Positions 40,437-50,454 are shown, counted from the first letter of the stretch. The stretch: DNA of 64,000 bases from Yersinia aleksiciae (GCF_001047675.1 NZ_CP011975.1:3388073-3452072), one strand, 5' to 3'. Numbers and translations: made by a program. The notes: a model not told the origin generated them from the sequence alone.

Positions 40437-41131
40437 TGATATTGAGTGAGTATGAGTGGCAGGCCATTATTCTTAGCCTGAAGGTTTCCGGTGTGGCGGT
40501 GGCGTGCAGTTTGCCGTTAGGTATTTTAATGGCATGGATTTTAGTGCGCTGCCGTTTCCCCGGTAAATCATTGTTAGACAGCGTCATTCACTTGCCACTG
40601 GTGTTGCCGCCAGTGGTGATTGGTTATTTGCTGCTGATCAGTATGGGCCGACGCGGTTTTATTGGCGAGTGGCTCTATAGCTGGTTTGGCATCAACTTCA
40701 GTTTCAGTTGGCGTGGTGCGGCATTGGCCTCGGCAGTGGTGGCTTTCCCGCTGATGGTCAGGGCGATCCGGCTGGCGCTGGAAGCGGTCGATACCCGTCT
40801 GGAACTGGCAGCCCGTACGTTAGGCGCGAACCCGTGGCGGGTGTTTTTCACCATCACACTGCCGCTCTCTTTACCGGGCGTGATTGCTGGCACTGTGCTC
40901 TCTTTTGCCCGCTCACTGGGCGAATTTGGCGCGACCATTACTTTCGTTTCCAATATTCCCGGCGAAACCCGCACTATCCCACTGGCGATGTACACGTTGA
41001 TTGAAACCCCCGGCGCGGAAGCTGCGGCGGCGCGGTTATGCGTTATCGCGATTATTTTGTCATTGGTTTCACTGCTGCTGTCCGAGTGGCTGGCCCGTTG
41101 GGGTAAAAAGCGCATGGGGGTCCCATGCTAG
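40436..41131 (+). CDS. modB: Molybdate ABC transporter permease
   Basis: Inner-membrane channel subunit, 231 aa with about five helices. The EAA loop that docks ModC is visible as [28 protein letters not shown] near 135-160. It overlaps modA by one base and modC by seven. Confidence 0.97.
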   Translation: MILSEYEWQAIILSLKVSGVAVACSLPLGILMAWILVRCRFPGKSLLDSVIHLPLVLPPVVIGYLLLISMGRRGFIGEWLYSWFGINFSFSWRGAALASAVVAFPLMVRAIRLALEAVDTRLELAARTLGANPWRVFFTITLPLSLPGVIAGTVLSFARSLGEFGATITFVSNIPGETRTIPLAMYTLIETPGAEAAAARLCVIAIILSLVSLLLSEWLARWGKKRMGVPC

Positions 41132-42189
41132 AGCTGGATTTCAGTCAACAACTGGGTGATTTGCATCTGCAAGTGGCCACCGATTTACCGGCGCAGGGCA
41201 TTACCGCGATTTTTGGCTTGTCCGGTGCGGGTAAGACATCACTGATCAATGTGATTGGCGGCCTGACGCGCCCGCAGCAAGGTAAAGTAGTGCTCAATGG
41301 TCGGGTGCTGGTGGATGTGGCGCAGCAAATTTATCTGCCGCCTGAAAAACGTCGCGTGGGCTATGTTTTTCAGGATGCGCGCCTGTTCCCCCATTATCGG
41401 GTGCGGGGCAACTTGCAGTACGGTATGGCCCCTTCGATGCGTGGGCAGTTTGATTCTATTGTCGGTCTGCTGGGTATCGAGCCGCTATTAAACCGCTTTC
41501 CGCTGACGCTATCTGGTGGCGAGAAACAGCGAGTCGCCATTGGTCGCGCATTGCTCACCGCCCCAGAACTGCTGCTGATGGATGAGCCATTGGCATCACT
41601 GGATCTGCCGCGCAAACGCGAGCTGTTGCCCTATCTGGAGCGGTTGGCGCAAGATGTCAACACCCCCATTTTGTATGTTAGCCATAGCATGGATGAAATC
41701 CTGCGGCTGGCGGATCAAGTGGTGGTGATGGATGCCGGTAAAGTTCGCGCTGTCGGCGGGCTGGAAGAGGTCTGGGCCAGTAGCGCACTGCGCCCTTGGT
41801 TGCAGCGGGAAGAGCCAAGCAGCATTTTGCGAGTGAGCGTGATTGGTCATCATGAGCGTTATGCCATGACCGCGCTGGCGCTAGCCGATCAGCGTTTATG
41901 GGTAAGCAAGCTGGATGCGCAAGAGGGGGGCTTAATGCGTATTCGCATCAATGCGGCGGATGTCTCGTTGGTGTTGCAGCCGCCGCAAAGCAGCAGTATC
42001 CGCAATATCTTGCCGGTAAAAATAGCCGAGTGTCTGGAGGTTGATGGGCAGATTGATGTCAAACTCGCGATTGGCGATCAATGGTTATGGGCGCGGATCA
42101 CCCCTTGGGCGCGCGATGAGCTGGGGCTGAAACCGGGTCAGTGGGTGTATGCGCAGATAAAAAGCGTGTCGTTTAATCGTAAAAACTAA
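41125..42189 (+). CDS. modC: Molybdate ABC transporter ATP-binding protein
   Basis: ATPase of the molybdate importer, 354 aa. Walker [10 protein letters not shown] near 30-38, signature [15 protein letters not shown] near 128, Walker [13 protein letters not shown] near 150, and the switch His in LYVSHSMDE. The C-terminal 65 residues are a Mop/TOBE domain ([20 protein letters not shown]). Confidence 0.97.
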   Translation: MLELDFSQQLGDLHLQVATDLPAQGITAIFGLSGAGKTSLINVIGGLTRPQQGKVVLNGRVLVDVAQQIYLPPEKRRVGYVFQDARLFPHYRVRGNLQYGMAPSMRGQFDSIVGLLGIEPLLNRFPLTLSGGEKQRVAIGRALLTAPELLLMDEPLASLDLPRKRELLPYLERLAQDVNTPILYVSHSMDEILRLADQVVVMDAGKVRAVGGLEEVWASSALRPWLQREEPSSILRVSVIGHHERYAMTALALADQRLWVSKLDAQEGGLMRIRINAADVSLVLQPPQSSSIRNILPVKIAECLEVDGQIDVKLAIGDQWLWARITPWARDELGLKPGQWVYAQIKSVSFNRKN

Positions 42190-42218
42190 GTCTCCCAACT
42201 GAAGCCGCGACAAACAGA

Positions 42219-42250
42219 ACGGCCCCCCATGATAGGGAGGCCGTTTTTTT
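42219..42250. terminator. Terminator between modC and the PTS operon
   Basis: ACGGCCCCCC pairs with GGGAGGCCGT around ATGATA, followed by seven T. Convergent genes lie on both sides; the T run favours modC. Confidence 0.85.
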
Positions 42251-42266
42251 ATCTCTATTGCACTGA

Positions 42267-43523
42267 TTATCTAACAATAATACCCAGTAAAATACCCAAG
42301 GCACCAAAGTCAGCGTCGCTGAATGTGGTGTTGGCAAACCCGATATCACCCAGTACTGGCAGCAGGAACACTGGCAGGAAGGTAATCAGTAAACCTTGAG
42401 CGAATGCACCTAAAATAGCACCACGGCGTCCACCAGTGGCATTACCGAACACCCCTGCGGCAGCACCGACGAAGAAGTGAGGCACCACGCCGGGGATAAT
42501 CACGGTCATATTCATCAAATAGAGTGCGAACATCCCGATCAAACCCGCAGCAAAGCTGCTTAGGAAACCGACCAATACCGCATTTGGCGCGTATGGGAAG
42601 ACAACCGGGCAATCCAGCGCTGGTTTAGCATTAGGCACTAATTTGTCGGAGATCCCTTTAAACGCAGGGACTATCTCGGCAATGACCATCCGCACACCTT
42701 GCAGGATGATGTACACGCCCGCAGCAAAGGTAATGGATTGCATCAGCGAGAACATAAACCAGTTTTTGCCGCCGCTCAGGCTTTTCACTACTTCCGGCCC
42801 AGCAAACAGGCAGGTGACGATGAAGATAATACACATGGTAAAGGAGATAGCGACCGGTGTATCACGCAAGAACAGTAGGCTTTTCGGCACATTCATATCT
42901 TCAGTTGAATGCTCTTTATTGCCGAATTTGCTGCCGATAAAGCCCGCCAGAACATAAGACAGGGTCGAGAAGTGGCCAATTGCCACGTCATCAGAACCGG
43001 TGACTTTTTTCATGTATGGGTGGGCAATGGCAGGGAAGAACACCATGGCAACCCCAACCACCAGCGAACCGATAACAATCAGTGTCACACCGCTAATCCC
43101 GGCGGTTGCCAGAATAACGGCCACCATCATCGACATAAACAGGGTGTGGTGACCGGTCAGGAAGATGAATTTCCACGGCGTAAAGCGGGCAATCAGAATA
43201 TTGATCACCATGGCGAAGAACATAATCATCGCCATCTCTTTACCGAAACTCTTCTGCGCTACAGACACAATGGCTTCGTTATTTGGCACGACGCCCTGAA
43301 TACCGAAAGCGTGCTGGAAGATATTGGCAAAATCACCCAGAGATGAAACCACCAGACCCGCACCTGCGCCCAAAATCACAAAACCCATGATGGTTTTTAC
43401 GGTGCCTTTAATGCACTCGGTCACCGGTTTTTTCTGGGCAATCAAGCCGATTAACGCGATCAAACCGACCAGTATTGCCGGTTCGGAGAGAACATCACTC
43501 ATTAAAAAACGAAAGAAATCCAT
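42267..43523 (-). CDS. PTS system IIC permease, ascorbate (UlaA/SgaT) type
   Basis: Membrane channel of a sugar phosphotransferase system, 418 aa with about eleven hydrophobic segments and conserved GHHTLFMSMM and PHFFVGAAAGVFGNATGGRRGA. It looks like the SgaT/UlaA family, which includes the L-ascorbate permease. It is somewhat shorter than E. coli UlaA (about 465 aa). Last gene of a IIA-IIB-IIC operon. With no ascorbate catabolic genes (ulaDEFG, ulaG) nearby, the substrate is open. Confidence 0.85.
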   Translation of the reverse strand: MDFFRFLMSDVLSEPAILVGLIALIGLIAQKKPVTECIKGTVKTIMGFVILGAGAGLVVSSLGDFANIFQHAFGIQGVVPNNEAIVSVAQKSFGKEMAMIMFFAMVINILIARFTPWKFIFLTGHHTLFMSMMVAVILATAGISGVTLIVIGSLVVGVAMVFFPAIAHPYMKKVTGSDDVAIGHFSTLSYVLAGFIGSKFGNKEHSTEDMNVPKSLLFLRDTPVAISFTMCIIFIVTCLFAGPEVVKSLSGGKNWFMFSLMQSITFAAGVYIILQGVRMVIAEIVPAFKGISDKLVPNAKPALDCPVVFPYAPNAVLVGFLSSFAAGLIGMFALYLMNMTVIIPGVVPHFFVGAAAGVFGNATGGRRGAILGAFAQGLLITFLPVFLLPVLGDIGFANTTFSDADFGALGILLGIIVR

Positions 43524-43535
43524 GCCAGCCTCCAG

Positions 43536-43823
43536 TTACAGCGCGCCTAATTCGGTTAATGCCACAGACAAACGTTCTTTCATGGCTTTCTTATCGATCA
43601 TGTTATCGAGTGCCACGATCTTGCCGCCAACGGCTTGAGCCACTAATTGCTCGGCAATGTCTTTGGTGCCGATAAAAATATCACTTGGCGTTCCTTTGGC
43701 TGAACCGAGATCGACATGATCCACTTCCGCACTGACGGCCAACTCTTTCAGAATATTTTTGATGCTGATTTCCATCATCAGGCTGGTACCGAGACCGTTA
43801 CCGCAAACCACTGTAATTTTCAT
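43536..43823 (-). CDS. PTS system IIB component, ascorbate type
   Basis: Cytoplasmic phosphocarrier of 95 aa. KITVVCGNGLGTSLMMEI at the N-terminus carries the phosphorylated Cys7, typical of lactose/ascorbate-class IIB domains. Twelve bases separate it from the IIC gene. Confidence 0.9.
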   Translation of the reverse strand: MKITVVCGNGLGTSLMMEISIKNILKELAVSAEVDHVDLGSAKGTPSDIFIGTKDIAEQLVAQAVGGKIVALDNMIDKKAMKERLSVALTELGAL

Positions 43824-43865
43824 TTTCTTTCCCCTTAAAATTGTTACCCAAACCCAATGTCACTC

Positions 43866-44309
43866 TTAGTAACGCGCAATGACGGACAATATATCCTGCT
43901 GCGTTTTGGCATTAAGTAAGGCTTGTACATCGTTATCGTTATCGAACAACTGAGCGAGTTGAGAAATAGCCTCAATATGGCTAGTACTGTCTGTCGCGGC
44001 TAACACTATGAGCAGTTTTACCGGGTCGTTACCTTCCGCATTGAAAGTGACGCCCTCGGTAATGACGGTTAATGCCAAAGAGAGCTTATTCGCACCCTCT
44101 TCCGGGCGAGCATGTGGCATGGCAATCCCCGGCCCGACCACGTAATAGGGGCCAATGGCTTCATGGGAGCGGTAAATCGCCTCAACATAACGAGCTTCAA
44201 TTGAGCCATTATCAATCAGCGGCTGGCATGAAATCGCGATGGCATCACGCCAATCTTTGGCTTGGCTGACCACCTGAATGACGTCTGGCGTTAACAGTGT
44301 TTTTAACAT
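43866..44309 (-). CDS. PTS system IIA component, ascorbate/mannitol-fructose type
   Basis: Cytoplasmic phosphocarrier of 147 aa that accepts phosphate from HPr. VVGPGIAMPHARPEEGA holds the active His66, the signature of PTS EIIA type-2 domains. First gene of the operon; it is preceded by a CRP-like site and clustered palindromic operators shared with the divergent regulator. Confidence 0.9.
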   Translation of the reverse strand: MLKTLLTPDVIQVVSQAKDWRDAIAISCQPLIDNGSIEARYVEAIYRSHEAIGPYYVVGPGIAMPHARPEEGANKLSLALTVITEGVTFNAEGNDPVKLLIVLAATDSTSHIEAISQLAQLFDNDNDVQALLNAKTQQDILSVIARY

Positions 44310-44368
44310 GATGTTTATGACTCCCGATGACTGTTAACCTGAGAGTAGATAGTTATCACGCTCATTAA

Positions 44369-44384
44369 TGTGACGGATATCGCA
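44369..44384. promoter_or_regulatory. CRP-like site of the PTS operon
   Basis: TGTGA-CGGATA-TCGCA, one mismatch from the ten core bases of the CRP consensus, 60 bp before the IIA start. It predicts catabolite control. Confidence 0.6.
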
Positions 44385-44386
44385 AT

Positions 44387-44434
44387 TGATAGCGCTACCT
44401 GATAGCGCTATCAAAATTTGTGATAGCGCTATCA
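44387..44434. promoter_or_regulatory. Cluster of three LacI-type operators
   Basis: Two perfect 14-bp palindromes TGATAGCGCTATCA at 44400-44413 and 44421-44434, 21 bp apart (two helical turns), and a half-degenerate copy TGATAGCGCTACCT at 44387-44400. The central CG dyad is typical of LacI-family operators. They lie between the PTS operon and the regulator gene. Confidence 0.85.
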
Positions 44435-44559
44435 TTTGTCACTTTATGAGCTTTAGCTATCGCCGAATAAGCCATATACAATGCAATGTATTGTCGAAGC
44501 CAGTCAGAAAGGGTGTGTTTTAATCTGACAAGACATTTTTAATCAGGCAGGAAATCAGC

Positions 44560-45594
44560 ATGGAAAAAACGCGCAAGCGCCGTAATACCGGGCGGGTCAC
44601 TCTACAGGAAGTGGCGAACTACGCCGGAGTAGGGTCGATGACTGTTTCCAGAGCGCTGCGAACGCCGGAGCAGGTTTCAGATAAGTTACGTGAGAAAATA
44701 GAGCAAGCGGTTGAAGCCCTTGGTTATATTCCCAATCGTGCTGCTGGTGCACTGGCATCTGGCCACAGCGACACTGTCGCCGTTTTAATTCCGTCATTAA
44801 CCGATAAAGCCAGCTCCCGCTTTATGCAGGCGCTGCAACAGATTCTGAATAAAAATGAGTTCCAGCTATTACTGGGTTGCCATGAATATAATCAGCGCAA
44901 AGAAGCCGAAATATTGATGACATTGCTGCAAAGCAGTCCGGCGGCTGTGGTGATATTTGGCTCACAGCTGGCTGATAAAACCTATCAACTGCTCGAACGG
45001 GCGAATATTCCAACGGTCAACGTGGTGGGTTCTTACTTCAAAGGGGCCAAAATCACCCTTGAGGCGGCCTTTTTTGAGTCCGCCTATGAGCTAAGTCGCC
45101 ATTTGCTGGAGCGCGGCTATCACCATATTGGCTATATCGGCGCACATATGGATAACCGTTTGCAACGCCAGCAGCTCAATGGATGGCACAAGGCGATGCT
45201 GGAGCACTACAAGAATGCGGATCAAACCGTCACCACGCCAGAGATCGCCAGTTTGCAATTTGGCCGCTATGCCCTGACGGAGATGTTGTTGCGTCAACCT
45301 GAATTAGACGCGGTGATATGTAGCCATGAAGATATCGCGCTTGGCGTATTATTTGAGTGCCAGCGGCGGCTACTGAAAATCCCAAGTGGTATCGCAGTGG
45401 CCTGTCTGGATGGCTCAGACAGCTGCGATCAAACCCATCCGACCCTAACCTCAATGCGCATTGACTACAAAAAGATGGGCAAAGAAGCTGGTAAGATGCT
45501 GATTGATCTGCTGGATAATGACGATGACAGCGAAGCGGAAGAACCCCTTAGCCAGAGTTTCAGCTATAAATTCGAACTGCGGCAAAGTACCTGA
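44560..45594 (+). CDS. LacI-family transcriptional regulator of the PTS operon
   Basis: 344 aa. The N-terminal helix-turn-helix is VTLQEVANYAGVGSMTVSRA (about 14-33) followed by the hinge YIPNRAAGALASG. The C-terminal periplasmic-binding-like domain runs from about 65 to 335. The sequence resembles the GntR/IdnR branch of LacI regulators. Divergent position and the adjacent palindromes support control of the PTS genes; the ligand is unknown. Ascorbate systems are usually controlled by a DeoR-type UlaR, so this pairing differs from the E. coli ula system. Confidence 0.92.
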   Translation: MEKTRKRRNTGRVTLQEVANYAGVGSMTVSRALRTPEQVSDKLREKIEQAVEALGYIPNRAAGALASGHSDTVAVLIPSLTDKASSRFMQALQQILNKNEFQLLLGCHEYNQRKEAEILMTLLQSSPAAVVIFGSQLADKTYQLLERANIPTVNVVGSYFKGAKITLEAAFFESAYELSRHLLERGYHHIGYIGAHMDNRLQRQQLNGWHKAMLEHYKNADQTVTTPEIASLQFGRYALTEMLLRQPELDAVICSHEDIALGVLFECQRRLLKIPSGIAVACLDGSDSCDQTHPTLTSMRIDYKKMGKEAGKMLIDLLDNDDDSEAEEPLSQSFSYKFELRQST

Positions 45595-45615
45595 ATATAG
45601 AGCCAAATAGCAAAG

Positions 45616-45638
45616 GAAAGCCGCCCCGAAGGACGGCT
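45616..45638 (-). terminator. Terminator after the small minus-strand ORF
   Basis: On minus, AGCCGTCC-TTCG-GGGCGGCT followed by TTCCTTT. It starts at the stop codon of the small ORF and has the stable TTCG loop. On plus it could also end the LacI-type regulator transcript, but no T run lies that way. Confidence 0.65.
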
Positions 45639-45777
45639 ACCGGGCTGACTTGCCTGATGTGTTGATTATTACCGTGATTGAGTTGTTGAAGATACTCCAA
45701 CCCCCACTTCCGGATGCTAACAACGCACCAAATACAACGAGTACAATACAAAAGTATCGTTTCATTGTGCGGTCCAT
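45637..45777 (-). CDS. Possible small membrane protein (46 aa)
   Basis: I do not recognise this protein. From ATG 45777 it reads MDRTMKRYFCIVLVVFGALL, then a Gly/Ser turn and WSIFNNSITVIINTSGKSAR; a second ATG at 45765 gives 42 aa and has a GGA seven bases upstream. It has one clear hydrophobic segment (about 8-22), a basic N-terminus and a basic C-terminus, and could be a membrane-inserted or secreted peptide. A strong hairpin terminator follows the stop directly, supporting a real short transcript. No homologue is recalled. Confidence 0.45.
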   Translation of the reverse strand: MDRTMKRYFCIVLVVFGALLASGSGGWSIFNNSITVIINTSGKSAR

Positions 45778-45906
45778 GCTTAGACCGCTTCACGTCAGCA
45801 CCACCGGCGATACTGCCGTGAATACAAGCACTTGCGATACGCTGGTAACATTTTTTGATGCCAACAACCCTGCTGGAATGGCCGCTTACCGGACCAGCGC
45901 AGAGAA

Positions 45907-45930
45907 ACCGCCTATATGGCGGTTTTTTTG
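45907..45930 (+). terminator. Orphan plus-strand terminator
   Basis: ACCGCC (45907-45912), loop TATAT, GGCGGT (45918-45923), then a run of T. The closest plus-strand gene ends 310 bp upstream. Confidence 0.7.
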
Positions 45931-46022
45931 TTGGTGGGTTTTGTGAATGCAGTCCTTTGGCTCAAGTGGCTTGGCGGTGAAAGTCTTGTCGCCGACAATC
46001 TGTAGGCCACGGATGTCATTAA

Positions 46023-46055
46023 CAAAAACGCCAGCACGAGGCTGGCGTTTCTTTT
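46023..46055. terminator. Terminator of pta
   Basis: AACGCCAGC (46027-46035), loop ACGAG, GCTGGCGTT (46041-46049), with A-rich and T-rich flanks on both sides. Confidence 0.8.
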
Positions 46056-46081
46056 GACCCCTTACGTACTCAATCGTGAGA

Positions 46082-48232
46082 TTAAGACGCAGCGTCAGCT
46101 TGTGCAGACTGGATCGCTGTCAGTGCCACGGTATAGACGATATCGTCAACCAATGCACCACGGGACAAGTCGTTAACTGGCTTGCGCATGCCTTGCAGCA
46201 TCGGCCCGATTGAGATCAGGTCGGCAGAACGTTGTACCGCTTTATAAGTGGTGTTACCGGTGTTCAGGTCTGGGAAGATGAACACGGTCGCTTTACCCGC
46301 AACAGGTGAGTTAGGCGCTTTGGATTTAGCCACATCTGCCATGATTGCCGCGTCATACTGCAACGGACCATCGATGATCAGATCTGGGCGTTTTTCCTGT
46401 GCCAAACGGGTCGCTTCACGCACTTTCTCGACATCACTACCTGCACCAGAATTACCGGTAGAGTAAGAGATCATCGCCACACGCGGTTCGATACCGAAGG
46501 CTGCTGCAGAATCAGCTGACTGAATAGCAATCTCAGACAGTTGCTCAGCCGTTGGGTCCGGATTAATCGCGCAGTCGCCGTAAACCAGAACTTGGTCAGG
46601 CAGCAGCATGAAGAACACCGAAGAGACCAGTGAGCTGCCCGGTGCGGTTTTGATCAACTGCAACGGTGGGCGGATGGTGTTCGCGGTGGTATGAACGGCA
46701 CCGGAAACCAGACCGTCAACTTCGCCTTTCTCCAGCATCAGTGTGCCGAGAACCACGTTATCTTCCAACTGTTCGCGAGCAACCACTTCGGTCATGCCTT
46801 TGCTCTTACGCAGCTCAACCAGACGCGGAACGTATTGCTCACGCACGGCAACCGGATCGATGATTTCAACGCCTTTACCCAGCTCAACACCTTGAGCCGC
46901 AGCAACACGTTGGATCTCTTCCGGATTACCCAGCAGCACACAAGTCGCGATACCGCGTTCAGCACAGATAGAGGCTGCTTTAACAGTACGTGGTTCATCA
47001 CCTTCTGGCAGCACGATACGCTTGCCAGCTTTACGCGCCAACTCAGTCAGCTCATAACGGAATGCGGGTGGAGACAGGCGACGTGAACGCTCAGATGTGG
47101 CACTCAGAGAGTCGATCCACTCGCTGCTGATATGGCTGGCAACGTAGTTTTGCAGCTTCTCAACACGTTCATGGTCGTCGGCAGGGACTTCCAGATTGAA
47201 GCTTTGCAGGCTCAGGGAGGTCTGCCAAGTATTGGTATCAACCATAAATACAGGCAAGCCAGTCTGGAAGGCACGTGCACACAGGCTATTGATGCGATCA
47301 TCAATGTCATAACCGCCAGTCAGCAGAATGGCCCCGATTTCAACGCCATTCATTGCGGCCAGACAAGCAGAAACCAACACGTCTGGGCGGTCTGCGGAGG
47401 TCACCAGCAGAGAACCCGGACGGAAGTGTTCCAGCATGTGCGGGATACTGCGAGCGCAGAACGTAACAGATTTAACGCGGCGAGTATTGATATCACCTTC
47501 GTTAATGATGCGCGCGTTCAAGTGCTTGCACATGTCGATAGCACGAGTGGCAATCAGCTCGAAGCTCCATGGCACGCAGCCCAGAACGGGGAGCGGGCTA
47601 TTGGCAAACAGCTGCTTTGGATCGATGTTCGCGACACTGGCCTTGGTGGAATCATCAAAGATTTCAGACAGGTCAGGGCGGGTACGGCCTTGTTCATCAA
47701 CTGGGGCATTCAGTTTGTTAATGATAACGCCGGTGATATTTTTGTTTTTGCTGCCACCGAAGCTAGAACGAGCCAGTTCGATACGCTCTTTCAATTGGTC
47801 AGGTGAATCATTGCCCAAGGCAATAACAAACACGATCTCTGCATTCAGGGTTTTGGCGATTTCATAGTTCAGCGCATTGGCAAACTGATGTTTGCGTGTC
47901 GGCACTAAACCTTCAACCAGCACCACTTCGGCATCTTTGGTATTTTCGTGATAACGAGCAACAATCTCTTCCATCAACACGTCTTGCTGGTTAGAGCTCA
48001 GCAAGGTTTCCACATAACCCATATTCAGCGGCTCAGCAGCAGTGATGCTGGAGTTGGCACGAATGATGGTCGTGGTTTGGTCAGGTGCATCGCCGCCAGC
48101 ACGTGGCTGCGCGATGGGCTTGAATACGCTCAGGCGTACACCTTTTTGTTCCATGGAGCGGATGACACCCAAGCTGACGCTGGTTAAACCAACGCTGGTG
48201 CCGGTAGGGATCAACATTATTGTACGGGACAC
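46082..48232 (-). CDS. pta: Phosphate acetyltransferase
   Basis: Converts acetyl-CoA and phosphate to acetyl phosphate, 716 aa, the long enterobacterial form. The N-terminal P-loop-like domain ([18 protein letters not shown]) and the DRTGG domain (middle third) are regulatory; the C-terminal 330 residues from about 390 are catalytic, with [29 protein letters not shown] and [16 protein letters not shown]. It follows ackA after 161 bp that contain a palindromic repeat. Confidence 0.97.
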   Translation of the reverse strand: MSRTIMLIPTGTSVGLTSVSLGVIRSMEQKGVRLSVFKPIAQPRAGGDAPDQTTTIIRANSSITAAEPLNMGYVETLLSSNQQDVLMEEIVARYHENTKDAEVVLVEGLVPTRKHQFANALNYEIAKTLNAEIVFVIALGNDSPDQLKERIELARSSFGGSKNKNITGVIINKLNAPVDEQGRTRPDLSEIFDDSTKASVANIDPKQLFANSPLPVLGCVPWSFELIATRAIDMCKHLNARIINEGDINTRRVKSVTFCARSIPHMLEHFRPGSLLVTSADRPDVLVSACLAAMNGVEIGAILLTGGYDIDDRINSLCARAFQTGLPVFMVDTNTWQTSLSLQSFNLEVPADDHERVEKLQNYVASHISSEWIDSLSATSERSRRLSPPAFRYELTELARKAGKRIVLPEGDEPRTVKAASICAERGIATCVLLGNPEEIQRVAAAQGVELGKGVEIIDPVAVREQYVPRLVELRKSKGMTEVVAREQLEDNVVLGTLMLEKGEVDGLVSGAVHTTANTIRPPLQLIKTAPGSSLVSSVFFMLLPDQVLVYGDCAINPDPTAEQLSEIAIQSADSAAAFGIEPRVAMISYSTGNSGAGSDVEKVREATRLAQEKRPDLIIDGPLQYDAAIMADVAKSKAPNSPVAGKATVFIFPDLNTGNTTYKAVQRSADLISIGPMLQGMRKPVNDLSRGALVDDIVYTVALTAIQSAQADAAS

Positions 48233-48250
48233 GGCAAAACCTCTTCTACG

Positions 48251-48376
48251 GTATACCCTTCGCCCTTGACGTTGCAGGGGGTTAGCTACGCTTACTCACC
48301 CGAATCACTTACCTGAATAAGCTCATCGGGATTCGTTCGCTTGCTGCCTACCTGCAACGCCAATGACTTTGGGTAT
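48251..48376. repeat. Dispersed ~120-bp palindromic repeat between ackA and pta
   Basis: The outer arms GTATACCCTTCGCCCTTGAC... and ...CAATGACTTTGGGTATAT pair, as do GACGTTGCAGG and CCTGCAACGCC. It is the cleanest single copy in the window and would fold in the ackA-pta mRNA. Confidence 0.85.
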
Positions 48377-48393
48377 ATGAGTACAAATACTGT

Positions 48394-49596
48394 TTATGCA
48401 GTCAGACGGGCGGCGTCTTGTGCGATAACCAACTCTTCGTTGGTTGGGATAACTAGCGCCAGGCGGCTGCCATCTTTGGTGATGGTGCCAGATTTACCAA
48501 AGCGTGCTGCCAGGTTGCGTTCGTGATCAATTTCAAAGCCCAACAGGCCCAGTTTATCCAGCGTCAGTTCACGTACCATGGCTGCGTTCTCACCAATACC
48601 ACCGGTGAAGATAACGGCATCCAGACGACCATCCATCAGCGCGGTATAAGCACCGATGTATTTAGCCAGACGGTGGCAGAACACATCCATTGCACGGCGT
48701 GCATCGGCTTTGGTTTCATAGTTGTCTTCAACATAACGGCAGTCACTGGTGACTTCAGTCAGACCCAACAGACCTGATTCTTTGGTCAGCAGTTTGTTGA
48801 TTTGATCAACGCTCATCCCCATTGAATCATGCAGGTGGAAAATGATTGCCGGGTCGATATCACCACTACGGGTACCCATAACCAGACCTTCCAGTGGCGT
48901 CAGGCCCATAGAAGTATCAACACATTTACCGTTACGTACCGCAGTCACTGAACCACCGTTGCCCAAATGGCAGGTGATAACGTTCAGTTCTTCCAGCGGT
49001 TTGTTCAGAGTCTTAGCGGCTTCTTGGCTCACATAGAAGTGGCTGGTGCCGTGTGCGCCATAGCGACGGATGCCATGGTCTTTGTATAAGCTGTACGGCA
49101 GGGCGTAGAGGTAAGACTCTTCCGGCATGGTCTGATGGAAAGCAGTGTCAAAGACCGCGACATTTTTATTTGTCAGATTCGGGAAGGATTTCAATGCCTC
49201 AGCGATACCGATCAGGTGAGCAGGGTTATGCAGTGGTGCAAACGGGATAGAATCTTTGATACCCTGAATAACTTCGTCGGTAACGATAGCTGATGCAGTG
49301 AACTTCTCGCCACCATGAACGATACGGTGACCGATGGCAGTCAGTTGAGCAGAAAGCTCTGGTTTTTGTGCCAGAATAGTATTAACAATGAAATTCAGTG
49401 CTTCGCTGTGTGCTGCACCAGCACCCAATGCTGCTTCCTGTTTGCCACCATCAATTTTCCATTTGATGCGGGCTTCCGGCAGATGGAAGCATTCGGCTAA
49501 ACCAGAGAGGTGTTCTTCACCGTTGGTCGCGTCGATGATAGCAAATTTTAGGGAAGAGCTACCGCAGTTAAGAACCAGTACTAGCTTACTCGACAT
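48394..49596 (-). CDS. ackA: Acetate kinase
   Basis: Makes ATP and acetate from acetyl phosphate, 400 aa. Family signatures are visible: [15 protein letters not shown] at the N-terminus and [10 protein letters not shown] near 90. [14 protein letters not shown] and [14 protein letters not shown] mark the nucleotide site, and [10 protein letters not shown] the substrate site. Upstream partner of pta in the overflow acetate pathway. Confidence 0.98.
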   Translation of the reverse strand: MSSKLVLVLNCGSSSLKFAIIDATNGEEHLSGLAECFHLPEARIKWKIDGGKQEAALGAGAAHSEALNFIVNTILAQKPELSAQLTAIGHRIVHGGEKFTASAIVTDEVIQGIKDSIPFAPLHNPAHLIGIAEALKSFPNLTNKNVAVFDTAFHQTMPEESYLYALPYSLYKDHGIRRYGAHGTSHFYVSQEAAKTLNKPLEELNVITCHLGNGGSVTAVRNGKCVDTSMGLTPLEGLVMGTRSGDIDPAIIFHLHDSMGMSVDQINKLLTKESGLLGLTEVTSDCRYVEDNYETKADARRAMDVFCHRLAKYIGAYTALMDGRLDAVIFTGGIGENAAMVRELTLDKLGLLGFEIDHERNLAARFGKSGTITKDGSRLALVIPTNEELVIAQDAARLTA

Positions 49597-49998
49597 GGAA
49601 GTACCTATTTATAGTCGTGTTCGACATTTGTTTTTGCAAAAACAGCGAAAAACACGTGGTTAATAAAACGTCAATCTGTCCAAAAGCGTAGCGCAAATTG
49701 GTGTCGACATTAATGATTAACATCATGCGATAGCAAAAAAGGCATGATGATGGAAAAATCGCGTATTAAACGTTAAGTACAAACGTTAACACCTGGTGGT
49801 AAAAACTGGTGCGATTTAACAAAATTGATTTAAATGCTGCGAAAAGTTGACATATTTATCGTCATCTTCTAGCGGCCAAAAGGCCGAGCTAGGATACCGA
49901 TAGCGTCGCCTAAAAACAAAATATATTTAACAGACTAATTTTTAGTTTGTGGATTACAAAAAATATTTTAATTTTTGCTTGTGAAGTTGAGGTGAGCC
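49597..49998. other. ackA-yfbV divergent intergenic region
   Basis: No gene seen. AT-rich throughout, with one GC-rich hairpin CTAGCGGCC-AAAA-GGCCGAGCTAG (49869-49892, two-base bulge) and a second, ACAGACTA / TAGTTTGT, near 49929-49950. Promoters for both sides must lie here but I cannot place them. Confidence 0.5.
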
Positions 49999-50454
49999 AT
50001 GACAACAAAACCCTCTGATACCGTGAATTGGTTTCAGGTACTCCAGCGTGGTCAGCACTATATGAAGACCTGGCCTGCAGACAAACGCCTGGCACCGATG
50101 TTTCCGGAGAATCGTGTGGTAACCGCGACACGTTTTGGTATTCGCTTTATGCCCCCGCTGGCCATCTTTACCCTGACCTGGCAGATAGCGCTCGGCGGCC
50201 AATTAGGCCCCGCCATCGCCACGGCATTGTTCGCCTGCGGTTTGCCACTGCAAGGACTATGGTGGTTAGGAAAACGTGCGATTACGCCGTTACCGCCAAC
50301 CCTACTCCAGTGGTTCCACGAAGTGCGTAACAAGCTGGCTGAAGCAGGGCAGGCTGTTGCACCAATTGAACAAACGCCGACTTATCAGTCGCTGGCGGAT
50401 GTACTGAAACGCGCATTCAAACAGCTAGATAAAACCTTTCTTGATGATCTCTAG
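49999..50454 (+). CDS. yfbV: Membrane protein YfbV (UPF0208)
   Basis: Conserved enterobacterial inner-membrane protein of 151 aa with two hydrophobic segments (about 50-90: [20 protein letters not shown], then [18 protein letters not shown]). In E. coli it has been linked to insulating the Ter macrodomain (recalled). It starts [23 protein letters not shown] and is divergent from ackA, as in E. coli. Confidence 0.9.
   Translation: MTTKPSDTVNWFQVLQRGQHYMKTWPADKRLAPMFPENRVVTATRFGIRFMPPLAIFTLTWQIALGGQLGPAIATALFACGLPLQGLWWLGKRAITPLPPTLLQWFHEVRNKLAEAGQAVAPIEQTPTYQSLADVLKRAFKQLDKTFLDDL

Larger units (their letters stand above)
45781..46081. other. Gap between small ORF and pta, with two terminators
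   Basis: Holds a plus-strand terminator at 45907-45930 with no recognised gene before it, and the pta terminator at 46023-46055. Bases 45781-45906 could be the body of a plus-strand small RNA antisense to the leader of the small ORF, but I find no convincing promoter. Confidence 0.4.

Noticed and set aside
44353..44373. TCAC...GTGA inverted repeat as a CRP site before the PTS operon
   Set aside because: The half-sites are in the wrong order for CRP; the proper site is at 44369-44384.
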